DNA of 64,000 nucleotides from Amycolatopsis japonica (GTDB lineage Bacteria; Actinomycetota; Actinomycetes; Mycobacteriales; Pseudonocardiaceae): NCBI RefSeq assembly GCF_000732925.1, contig NZ_CP008953.1, positions 4,402,001 to 4,466,000 of the forward strand, read 5' to 3'. Shown piece by piece: positions 38,204 to 45,254 of this stretch (position 1 is its first letter; each line of letters starts with the position of its first letter). The notes under the pieces were generated by a model. It saw only the letters and a program-made list of their open reading frames with translations, ran no database searches and was not told where the DNA came from. The position numbers and the translations under genes were made by a program.

Positions 38204-38217
38204 ACTGGTTCAGACCA
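38204..38217 (+). promoter_or_regulatory. dre-like site upstream of alginate-lyase-family gene
   Basis: ACTGGTTCAGACCA differs from the dre core ACTGGTCTAGACCA at two central positions. It overlaps a TTGACG -35-like element (38197-38202), about 55 nt before the ATG. If functional it would place this secreted enzyme in the DasR regulon with the chitinase 4 kb away. Confidence 0.5.
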
Positions 38218-38271
38218 TGACACTGAACGCACGCCGCCGGTGACCTGGCTCACACCCGCCCGAGGAGAACC

Positions 38272-39441
38272 ATGTCCCTACCGAGGAAACTGCTCGCCCT
38301 GGCCACGCTCGTCCCGTTGGCGCTAGGCCTTTTCAGCGCTCCCGCCCAGGCCGCGCCCGCCACGTTCACCCATCCCGGCGTGCTGGTCAGCCGCCCGCAA
38401 CTGGACTTCGTCCGCGCCAAGGTCCAGGCCGGCGCGCAACCGTGGAAACAGGCCTACGACGCGATGATGTCGAGTTCGTACGCCTCGTTGTCCCGGTCAC
38501 CGAAACCACGCGCCATCGTCGAATGCGGTTCCTATTCGAATCCGAACATCGGCTGTACCGATGAACGGCAAGACGCGATCGCCGCGTATTCCCTTTCGCT
38601 GGCGTGGTACATCACGCGCGACGCGAAATACGCGACCAAGGCGATCGAGATCATGGACGCTTGGTCCGCGGTACTGAAGGATCACACGAACAGCAACGCT
38701 CCCCTGCAGTCGGCCTGGTCGGCCTCCTCCTGGCCACGCGCAGCGGAGATCATCAAGCACACGTACACGAGCTGGCCGAATTCCGGCCGTTTCGGCACCA
38801 TGCTCCGGAACGTGTACCTGCCCGAGGTGATCAACGGCAGTCACAGCAACGGAAACTGGGAACTCAGCATGACCGAGGCCGCGATCGGCATCGCCGTGTT
38901 CCTCGACGACAAGACGGTCTACGACAAGGCCGTCGCGAAGTTCCGCACCCGCGTCCCCGCCTATCTCTACCTGACCAGCGACGGCGCGCTCCCGAAGACC
39001 GCGCCCGGCAGCGGGCTGGACACGCGCGACAAGATCGTGAAGTACTGGCAAGGCCAGACGACGTTCGTCAACGGCCTCTCCCAAGAGACCTGCCGGGACT
39101 TCACGCACACCGGCTACGGCCTCGCCGCCATCGCGGACTTCGCCGAGACCACCCGCATCCAGGGCCAGGACCTCTACCCCGAGATCGCCGACCGCCTCCG
39201 CGAAGGCCTCGGCTTCCACGCCAAGTACCAGATGGGCGCGGCCGTCCCGTCGTGGCTGTGCGGCGGCAGCCTGAAGCTCGGCCTCGGCCCGATCACCGAA
39301 GTCGGGTACAACCACCTCCACACCCGCCTCGGGCACACCATGAGCAACACGGAGGCCCTCACCCTGCGCCAACGCCCGGCGGGCACCAACAGTCTGTTCG
39401 TCGCCTGGCAGACCCTCACGCACGCCGGCAACCCTCAGTGA
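38272..39441 (+). CDS. Secreted alginate-lyase-family polysaccharide lyase
   Basis: A 389-residue secreted protein: signal peptide ending SAPAQAAP (about 1-28), then the alpha/alpha-barrel alginate-lyase domain. Characteristic segments include GVLVSRPQLDFVRAKVQ, NGNWELSMTEAAIGIAVFLDD and CRDFTHTGYGLAAIADFAET, whose Asn, Arg/His and Tyr are the usual lyase active-site kinds. True substrate may be another acidic or amino-sugar polymer, since a dre-like site precedes the gene. It stands alone with a hairpin terminator after it. Confidence 0.85.
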   Translation: MSLPRKLLALATLVPLALGLFSAPAQAAPATFTHPGVLVSRPQLDFVRAKVQAGAQPWKQAYDAMMSSSYASLSRSPKPRAIVECGSYSNPNIGCTDERQDAIAAYSLSLAWYITRDAKYATKAIEIMDAWSAVLKDHTNSNAPLQSAWSASSWPRAAEIIKHTYTSWPNSGRFGTMLRNVYLPEVINGSHSNGNWELSMTEAAIGIAVFLDDKTVYDKAVAKFRTRVPAYLYLTSDGALPKTAPGSGLDTRDKIVKYWQGQTTFVNGLSQETCRDFTHTGYGLAAIADFAETTRIQGQDLYPEIADRLREGLGFHAKYQMGAAVPSWLCGGSLKLGLGPITEVGYNHLHTRLGHTMSNTEALTLRQRPAGTNSLFVAWQTLTHAGNPQ

Positions 39442-39448
39442 CCCCGTG

Positions 39449-39476
39449 GGGCCGCCCGAATGCGGCAGGGCGGCCC
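39449..39476 (+). terminator. Hairpin terminator after lyase gene
   Basis: GGGCCGCCC and GGGCGGCCC form a perfect 9-bp GC stem with a 10-nt loop 7 nt after the stop codon. Confidence 0.65.
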
Positions 39477-39531
39477 TCACGGACCGTTTTCCAGAGCGCC
39501 GCGCTGAACCGGAAGACGCCCCGGCTGCATG

Positions 39532-39571
39532 AAAAAACGGGTCTCCGCAGCCGATGAGCTGTGGAAACCCG
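39532..39571 (-). terminator. Rho-independent terminator of tRNA-Pro
   Basis: On the minus strand CGGGTTTCCACAGC pairs with GCTGCGGAGACCCG (two mismatches) and is followed at once by TTTTTT. It lies 10 nt downstream of the tRNA 3' end. Confidence 0.85.
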
Positions 39572-39581
39572 CTTCGTCCGG

Positions 39582-39655
<74 letters not shown>

Positions 39656-39685
39656 GACCCGCGCTCCGTGGAGTGCGATGTGAGT

Positions 39686-39716
39686 ACTTTAGCGGGTCCC
39701 GAACAGTGGCTTGCAA
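39686..39716 (-). promoter_or_regulatory. Promoter of tRNA-Pro
   Basis: Minus-strand TTGCAA (39711-39716) and TAAAGT (39686-39691) are 19 nt apart. Transcription would begin about 20-25 nt upstream of the mature tRNA 5' end. Confidence 0.6.
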
Positions 39717-39764
39717 CCAGGGGTCACTGTGTGTCTGAGCTGCGGAAACGATCCGTGAGGGCCG

Positions 39765-40000
39765 TCAGCCCGCCTTGGGGCACGTCACGATCGGCGACAC
39801 GATCTCGCGAGACGCTGAGCACTGCTCGACATCTCGCTGCGCGTCACCGGCCAGATCGGACAGAGCGTCATCGTCGTCTTGGGTCCAGCCCCGGACGCTG
39901 GACCGTATCCCACCGGCAGGCGCGAGCGTGACGAAGACATTCCGCCGATCCCGATTACAAGAATTGTCAAAATGGTCGCCGTCCGACGCCTTTTTGTCAT
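39765..40000 (-). pseudogene. Small single-TM protein gene, apparently frameshifted
   Basis: ATG 40000 opens MTKRRRTATILTILVIGIGG, a basic start plus hydrophobic segment. After about 20 codons the coding signal (high GC at third positions) moves to the -1 frame, which continues NVFVTLAPAGGIRSSVRGW and ends EIVSPIVTCPKAG at 39765. Joined, the two give a plausible anchored protein of about 78 residues with two Cys. No slippery heptamer is visible, so a one-base deletion or a sequencing error is more likely than programmed frameshifting. The remaining space 39717-40150 shows nothing else convincing. Confidence 0.4.
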
Positions 40001-40150
40001 CACAACGCCCCCGCCAATGGTGAGTGAATTCCTGCCGATCGCGAACGGCCGCAAGTCGAAGCCACTTTTCCGCACCAGCGAAAAGGCGTCGATCCCGCTG
40101 ACTGGCAGGGCAATCGACGATGGCGTAACTTCTCGCGTGGGAGGGCGGCG

Positions 40151-42778
40151 ATGGAGCGGCATCGGTATTCCGTGCACCGCACGGTGTTCGTCGTGGATGT
40201 CGAGGGTTTCGGCGATCGACGACGTACCAACTCGCATCAATTGGTGGTGCGTGCCGCACTTTACGAAATTCTTCGTCACTCATTCGACGAAATCGGGGCG
40301 TCGTGGGCGGACTGCGATCACGAGGATCGCGGCGACGCGGTGTTCGTCCTCGTGCCCGCCCAGGTTCCTAAAGCGCTTTTCGTGGACGCGCTCCCCCAGG
40401 CCCTCGTCGCCGCAGTGGCCGAGCACAACCGGACGCATCCGAGCGAGGAACGGATCCGGTTGCGGATGGCGTTGCACGCGGGCGAGGTCGCCTACGACGA
40501 GCACGGTGTCGCCGCGGCGGCGGTGAACCTCACGTTCCGGCTGCTCGACGCGGCCCCTCTCCGGGCCGCGCTGGCCGAGTCGCCGGGAGTGCTGGCGTTG
40601 GTCACCTCGGACTGGTTCTTCGAAGACGTGGTCAGGCACAGCCGGGTCGTCGATCCGGCGACGTTCCGGCCCGTACCGGTCCAGGTGAAGGAGACGTCGA
40701 CGGTGGGCTGGATCGGCCTGCCGGACCATCCTTATCCTCCCGATCCCGCGCGGCAGGCGATCCGTCCTGTCGCGGGTGCCGGTGCACAGGTGCCACGGCA
40801 GCTTCCGGCGCTACCGCGCTCGTTCGTCGGCCGGAGTGACGAACTCGCCGCACTCACCACGCTGCTGGAGGACGAGGAGCGGCCGAACGGGCTGGTGGTG
40901 ATCGGCGGTCCCGGTGGGATCGGCAAGACATGGCTCGCCTTGCGGTGGGCACACGACAACGTTCACCGTTTTCCGGCGGGCCAGTTGTTCGTCGACCTGC
41001 GCGGCTTCAGCTCCGACGGGCTGCCTATGAGCCCGGCGGTGGCGACCCGCGGTTTCCTCCAGAGCTTCGGTCTCACTCCCGACCGGATTCCCGCGGACCC
41101 GCACGCCCAAGCCGCCTTGTTCCGCAGCATCGTGGCGGACAAGGCCCTGCTCATCCTGCTGGACAACGCCGTCGACACCGAACAGGTGATCCCGCTGCTG
41201 CCCGGCAGCGCCTCCTGCGCGGTCGTGGTGACCAGTCGCAGCAGGCTCCCCGGTTTGACGACCGGGCACGGCGCCCGTCCGCTGTTTCTCGACGTCCTCA
41301 ACGACCGTGAAGCCAGAGCGCTGCTCACCGACCGGCTCGGCACCACCCGGGTCGACGCCGAACCCGCCGTGGTGGACGAACTGGTCGAGTTCTGCCGCGG
41401 GTTCCCCTTGGCACTGAGCATCGTCGCGGGAAACGCGGCCACCCACCAGGGTGCCTCCCTCGCCGGTCTTGCCGCCGAGCTGCACGAAGCGGGAGTCGAA
41501 GCACTGGACTCCGCGGATCCGGCGGCCAGCCTTCCCGCGGTGTTCTCCTGGTCGCATCAGGCACTCACCGGCGACGAGGCGGAAGCGGTCGTCCTCGTCG
41601 GTCTCGCGCCGGGACCGGACATCGGCCTGCGGGCGGCGGCGAGCCTCGTCGGCACGACCGTCGCCCGGGCCAGGACCCTCCTGCGCGGGCTCGAGCAGAA
41701 ATCGCTGGTCGGCCACGACGGCGCCGGACGCTACCGGATGCACGACCTCGTCCGGCGTTACCTCACCGAGTCGGCGCGCGATGAAGCGGATATCGACGCG
41801 CTACGGCGAGTCGTGGACTTCTACCTGCACACCGCCCACGCGGCCGACGAACTGCTCGACCCGCATCGCGAGGCGATCCAGGTCGCTCCAGTCACGCCGG
41901 GGTGCCTGCCGCTGAGGTTTCGGGACGAGGCCGCGGCGCTCGCCTGGCTGGACGATGAGCACACCTGCGTGCTCGCCGCTCAGCGGCTGGCCGTCGAGCT
42001 CGGCTGGCATCCGGCGGCGGTGCAGTTCGCGCTGGCGCTGCACACCTTCCATTGGCGAGTGGGACGGCTCGATGACCAGGTCACCATGGGGTGCCTCGGG
42101 CTTGTCGCCGCCGAGCGGACCGGCAGCCCGGCCGTGCGCGCCTTGGCGCATCGGCAGCTCGCCGAGGCCTACGCCCTGCAGGGAAGGCATACCGAGGCGG
42201 TGGATCACCTCCAGCGCGCACTGCCGCTGGCCGAGCGGTTCGGCGACCCGTCCGGCCAGGCCCACGTCCTACGGATCCTCGCCTGGGCTCAGAGTGAGCA
42301 AGGCGAGATCCGTCTCGCGCTGGAGAACATCCTCCGCACGCTGCGCTTGTTCCAGTCGGCCGAGGACGAGGAATGGGAAGCCCGCGCGCTCAACCAGACA
42401 GCGTGGTACTTCGCGCTCATGGGCCGTCACGAGCAGGCAGCCCCGTTCGCCGCCTCGGCCTTGGACCTTCATCGCCGTCACCGAAACCGCAACGGCGAGG
42501 CTCTGTCGCTGGCGATCCAAGGCTTCTTGGCACACCAGGCCGGCCGTCATCCGGACGCACTGCGACTGTGCGAACAGGGGCTCGCCATGCTTCGAGAGCT
42601 CGGCAACAGCTACTTCGTGGCACAAGTGGAGGACATCCTCGGCCACGTCCACGTCGCCCTCGGGGACCGGGAGGCCGCCCGCCGGTGCTGGCAGGACGCG
42701 CACGACCTCTATCGAGTCCAGAACCGGACGGAGAAGGCCGAGCGAAGCCAGCGGCTCCTCGACGGGCTCGCCACCTAG
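40151..42778 (+). CDS. STAND-type regulator: nucleotidyl-cyclase-like domain + NB-ARC ATPase + TPR
   Basis: An 875-residue protein from ATG 40151 with GGGAGGGCGG upstream. Residues about 8-190 resemble a class III cyclase fold: FVVDVEGFGDRR, EDRGDAVFVLVP (two acidic metal-site candidates) and AAVNLTFRLLDAA, which keeps the Asn/Arg pair of cyclases. Residues about 220-520 form an NB-ARC ATPase: FVGRSDELAAL, P-loop GGPGGIGKTW, LLILLDNA (Walker B), VVVTSRSRLPGL and CRGFPLALSIVAG. Residues about 560-870 are TPR-like helices. Domain order suggests a ligand-sensing ATP switch controlling the N-terminal domain. Function is unknown; transcriptional control or conflict/defence are both possible. No DNA-binding domain is visible. 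Confidence 0.85.
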   Translation: MERHRYSVHRTVFVVDVEGFGDRRRTNSHQLVVRAALYEILRHSFDEIGASWADCDHEDRGDAVFVLVPAQVPKALFVDALPQALVAAVAEHNRTHPSEERIRLRMALHAGEVAYDEHGVAAAAVNLTFRLLDAAPLRAALAESPGVLALVTSDWFFEDVVRHSRVVDPATFRPVPVQVKETSTVGWIGLPDHPYPPDPARQAIRPVAGAGAQVPRQLPALPRSFVGRSDELAALTTLLEDEERPNGLVVIGGPGGIGKTWLALRWAHDNVHRFPAGQLFVDLRGFSSDGLPMSPAVATRGFLQSFGLTPDRIPADPHAQAALFRSIVADKALLILLDNAVDTEQVIPLLPGSASCAVVVTSRSRLPGLTTGHGARPLFLDVLNDREARALLTDRLGTTRVDAEPAVVDELVEFCRGFPLALSIVAGNAATHQGASLAGLAAELHEAGVEALDSADPAASLPAVFSWSHQALTGDEAEAVVLVGLAPGPDIGLRAAASLVGTTVARARTLLRGLEQKSLVGHDGAGRYRMHDLVRRYLTESARDEADIDALRRVVDFYLHTAHAADELLDPHREAIQVAPVTPGCLPLRFRDEAAALAWLDDEHTCVLAAQRLAVELGWHPAAVQFALALHTFHWRVGRLDDQVTMGCLGLVAAERTGSPAVRALAHRQLAEAYALQGRHTEAVDHLQRALPLAERFGDPSGQAHVLRILAWAQSEQGEIRLALENILRTLRLFQSAEDEEWEARALNQTAWYFALMGRHEQAAPFAASALDLHRRHRNRNGEALSLAIQGFLAHQAGRHPDALRLCEQGLAMLRELGNSYFVAQVEDILGHVHVALGDREAARRCWQDAHDLYRVQNRTEKAERSQRLLDGLAT

Positions 42779-42828
42779 CTTTGCCATGGCGGCAACAGGT
42801 TCACATACCGCAGAGGCGTCGTCCGCTG

Positions 42829-43236
42829 TCAGCCGTCCTCCGCCCCCACCCCGGCACCGAACCAGACCTCCAGCGTCAGCACCCCGTGCCGCGCTTCAAC
42901 CGCCCGCCCGGACAACCCGGCCAGCTCCCCCGTACCGGATTTCGGGACCACCGCGCCGAAAGTGCTCTGTTCGTCCCCGTCCGCCAGTCCGCCGTGCTGG
43001 ATCACGAACGAGCCCGGCCTGCCGTCGAGGGTGCCTTCGATGCGTTCGGACGCGACGTACCCGGCGCCGCCCTCTCCCTGTGCGGTGAGTACCTCGGCGA
43101 CCCCGGTTCCGGCCAGTGCTCCGCGGTAGGTCTTGCGGATCACGATCCGGGTCAGCTTCGGGCCCTCCGGCGGCTCGGCGTAGGGCTTCTCGTCCCAGCT
43201 GTCGATCTCGAACTCCGCGTCGATCGTGGTGCTCAT
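42829..43236 (-). CDS. DUF3224 domain protein
   Basis: A 135-residue beta-barrel-like protein of the DUF3224 family, recognised from its DAEFEIDSWDEKPY start, TRIVIRKTYRGALAGTG and FVIQHGGLADGDEQSTFG. The ATG overlaps the stop of the lyase gene by 4 nt (ATGA), so it is the last gene of the four-gene operon. No function is established for the family. Confidence 0.85.
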   Translation of the reverse strand: MSTTIDAEFEIDSWDEKPYAEPPEGPKLTRIVIRKTYRGALAGTGVAEVLTAQGEGGAGYVASERIEGTLDGRPGSFVIQHGGLADGDEQSTFGAVVPKSGTGELAGLSGRAVEARHGVLTLEVWFGAGVGAEDG

Positions 43237-44123
43237 CGAACCTCTCCTTCATTGTCGATTCGGGCAAGTGCCCCAAGTTCCAACGCCGTCCACACTGCTC
43301 GGTCCGGGCCGAACGCGAGGCCGTGCGGTTCGGAACCCGGTGTGGGCAGGTCGTGTGTCTCGATGACACCGTCCGGGGTGATCGAGCCGACCCGGTTGCC
43401 ACCCCATTCGGTGAACCACAACTCGTTGTCGCCGCCGGCGATGGCGTGCGGCCGCGCGGAACGGTCGGGTAGCGGGAATTCGGTCACGTCCCCGTGGACG
43501 GTGATCCGGCCGATCTGCCCGGCGGTGATCTCGGTGAACCACAGGGCCCCGTCGGGACCGGCGGCGATTCCGACCGGTCCGGCGGCCTGGGCCGGCAGCC
43601 GGTGCACGGTGATCTCTCCGCCGGTGGTGATCCGGCCGATGGCGTCGGCTTGGTTCATCGTGAACCACAGCGCGCCGTCCGGTCCCGCGACGATCGCCGA
43701 CGGGAACGTTCCGGTGCCCGGCAGCGCGAACTCCGTGACGTCACCGGACATCGTGATCCGGCCGATCCGGTCGGCGGCGATCTCGGTGAACCACAGCGCT
43801 CCGTCGGGGCCTGCGGCGAGTCCGTAGGGGCCGCATTCCGGCGTGGGCAAGGGAAACTCGCTGATCACACCAGCCGTGGTGATACGCCCGATACGGTGCG
43901 CCTGGTACTCGGTGAACCACAATGCGCCGTCCGGGCCTGCCGCGATCACGGTCGGGCCGCTGTCCGGAGCGAGCGGCCAGTTCTCCGGCGTTCCTCCCGG
44001 AACCAGTCGCCCGATGTGTCCACTTCGGACCAACGTGTACCAGAGGGCGTCGTCCGGTCCGAGGGCGATCGCGTACGGGCCTTCGCCGGGGACGGGGAAT
44101 TCTTCGATGCCGATGCGGCTCAT
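43233..44123 (-). CDS. vgb: Virginiamycin B lyase (streptogramin B lyase) homologue
   Basis: A 296-residue seven-bladed beta-propeller with the repeat [10 protein letters not shown](I/Y)xxxRIGRIT at about 42-residue spacing. It keeps the Vgb catalytic environment: [10 protein letters not shown] and [10 protein letters not shown], then the second His in [10 protein letters not shown] and a downstream Glu in [10 protein letters not shown]. Vgb linearises streptogramin B by Mg-dependent elimination at the ester bond. Start ATG 44123 overlaps the acetyltransferase stop (ATGA). Pairing with a Vat-type acetyltransferase strengthens the assignment, but activity on streptogramins is inferred. Confidence 0.85.
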   Translation of the reverse strand: MSRIGIEEFPVPGEGPYAIALGPDDALWYTLVRSGHIGRLVPGGTPENWPLAPDSGPTVIAAGPDGALWFTEYQAHRIGRITTAGVISEFPLPTPECGPYGLAAGPDGALWFTEIAADRIGRITMSGDVTEFALPGTGTFPSAIVAGPDGALWFTMNQADAIGRITTGGEITVHRLPAQAAGPVGIAAGPDGALWFTEITAGQIGRITVHGDVTEFPLPDRSARPHAIAGGDNELWFTEWGGNRVGSITPDGVIETHDLPTPGSEPHGLAFGPDRAVWTALELGALARIDNEGEVR

Positions 44124-44776
44124 TCGGCAGCCGCGAATCCGTGCTCGGCGGCGATACGGAGAACCTTGGCCGGGTCGCCGGCCATGATCGTCCGGACGTG
44201 CTCGGTGACCAGGTCCACCGGCCAGTCCCACCAGGCCGCGCGACGCAGCGCGGAAACCTCGGCGTCGCCGAACCGCTGCCGGATCGGCCGGGCCGGATTG
44301 CCGCCGACGATGGTGTACGGCGGTACGTCCGCGGTCACCACCGCGCCCGCCGCCACGATGGCCCCGTCGCCGATGGTCACCCCTGGCATGACGGTGGCCT
44401 GGTGGCCGATCCAGACGTCGTTGCCGACCACCGTGTCGCCCCGGCTCGGCATGCCGGTGACGAGGTCGAGCGTCTTCTCCGTCCAGTCGCCGCCGAACAT
44501 GGTGAACGGGAAGGTGGACGGCCCCAAAGTCGGGTGGTCGGCACCGGCCATCAGGAACCGGGTACCGCTGGCGAGCGCGCAGTACTTGCCGATGACCAGT
44601 CGTTCCGGCCCGTAGCCGTAGAGGACGTTGCGCCGCTCGAACTCCGTCGCGCCGTCCGGATCGTCGAAATAGGTGTAGTCGCCGACCACGATCTTCGGCG
44701 AGCGGATCAGCGGTTTCAGGAAGATCACCCGCTCGTGCGCGGGCAGCGGGTGAAGCGTCGTCGGATCAGGGTTCAC
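44120..44776 (-). CDS. Vat/CatB-type xenobiotic O-acetyltransferase
   Basis: A 218-residue left-handed beta-helix (hexapeptide repeat) acetyltransferase. Landmarks are [27 protein letters not shown] (catalytic His), [32 protein letters not shown] and [14 protein letters not shown]. These correspond block by block to VatA-type streptogramin A acetyltransferases and to CatB chloramphenicol acetyltransferases. Start GTG 44776 overlaps the upstream stop (GTGA); its own stop overlaps the vgb start. Acetyl-CoA-dependent inactivation of streptogramin A is the favoured role given the neighbour; chloramphenicol or another alcohol is possible. Confidence 0.85.
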   Translation of the reverse strand: MNPDPTTLHPLPAHERVIFLKPLIRSPKIVVGDYTYFDDPDGATEFERRNVLYGYGPERLVIGKYCALASGTRFLMAGADHPTLGPSTFPFTMFGGDWTEKTLDLVTGMPSRGDTVVGNDVWIGHQATVMPGVTIGDGAIVAAGAVVTADVPPYTIVGGNPARPIRQRFGDAEVSALRRAAWWDWPVDLVTEHVRTIMAGDPAKVLRIAAEHGFAAAE

Positions 44777-45147
44777 TTGTCGGCTCCAGTTGTGGGGACA
44801 GGGTCGAGGAAGCCGTAGCCGCGGCTCAGCCTGGACTGCCCAGCGACCAGCACGGTGCTGCCGATGATCACGGCCGGACCACCGTCCGGGCCGAGCTCCC
44901 AGGTCAGCCGCGCCACGTCGTGGTGGGCGTCGACGGGGCCCGCCGCCCGGTAACGCAGACCGGGGAACCGTCGTTGCGCGGTCGCCATCGCCTCGTCGAT
45001 GCCCGCGTGGCCTTCCGCGACCACGATCGGGTCGACGTAACGGGCGTCGAGCGTCCACAGTTCGGCCACGAGCGCGCGACGCCGGACCGGATCGGTTTCG
45101 TTCCAGCTCGCCAGATACCGCCGGGCCAGCTCATCCATGCCGGACAT
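44773..45147 (-). CDS. SnoaL/NTF2-like protein
   Basis: A 124-residue NTF2-fold protein from ATG 45147 with AAGGAGGTGG upstream: [56 protein letters not shown]. Members act as small polyketide cyclases, isomerases or binding proteins. It is the first gene of a four-gene operon whose members overlap by 4 nt; its role beside two drug-modifying enzymes is unclear. Confidence 0.8.
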   Translation of the reverse strand: MSGMDELARRYLASWNETDPVRRRALVAELWTLDARYVDPIVVAEGHAGIDEAMATAQRRFPGLRYRAAGPVDAHHDVARLTWELGPDGGPAVIIGSTVLVAGQSRLSRGYGFLDPVPTTGADK

Positions 45148-45254
45148 GGCCACCTCCTTCACCGAGGACGCTAGGGCTTCGCCGGGCCTGCGGAATCTGT
45201 CACAACCCGGCAGTCTCGCGGCGGTTTCCCTCGCGCATTAAGTACTGTCGCGAC

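Noticed and set aside
37081-38253. Minus-strand extension of the SDR frame over the lactonase gene
   Set aside because: The plus-strand beta-propeller has clear family motifs; the SDR has its own TTG start with GGAGGTG at 37080.
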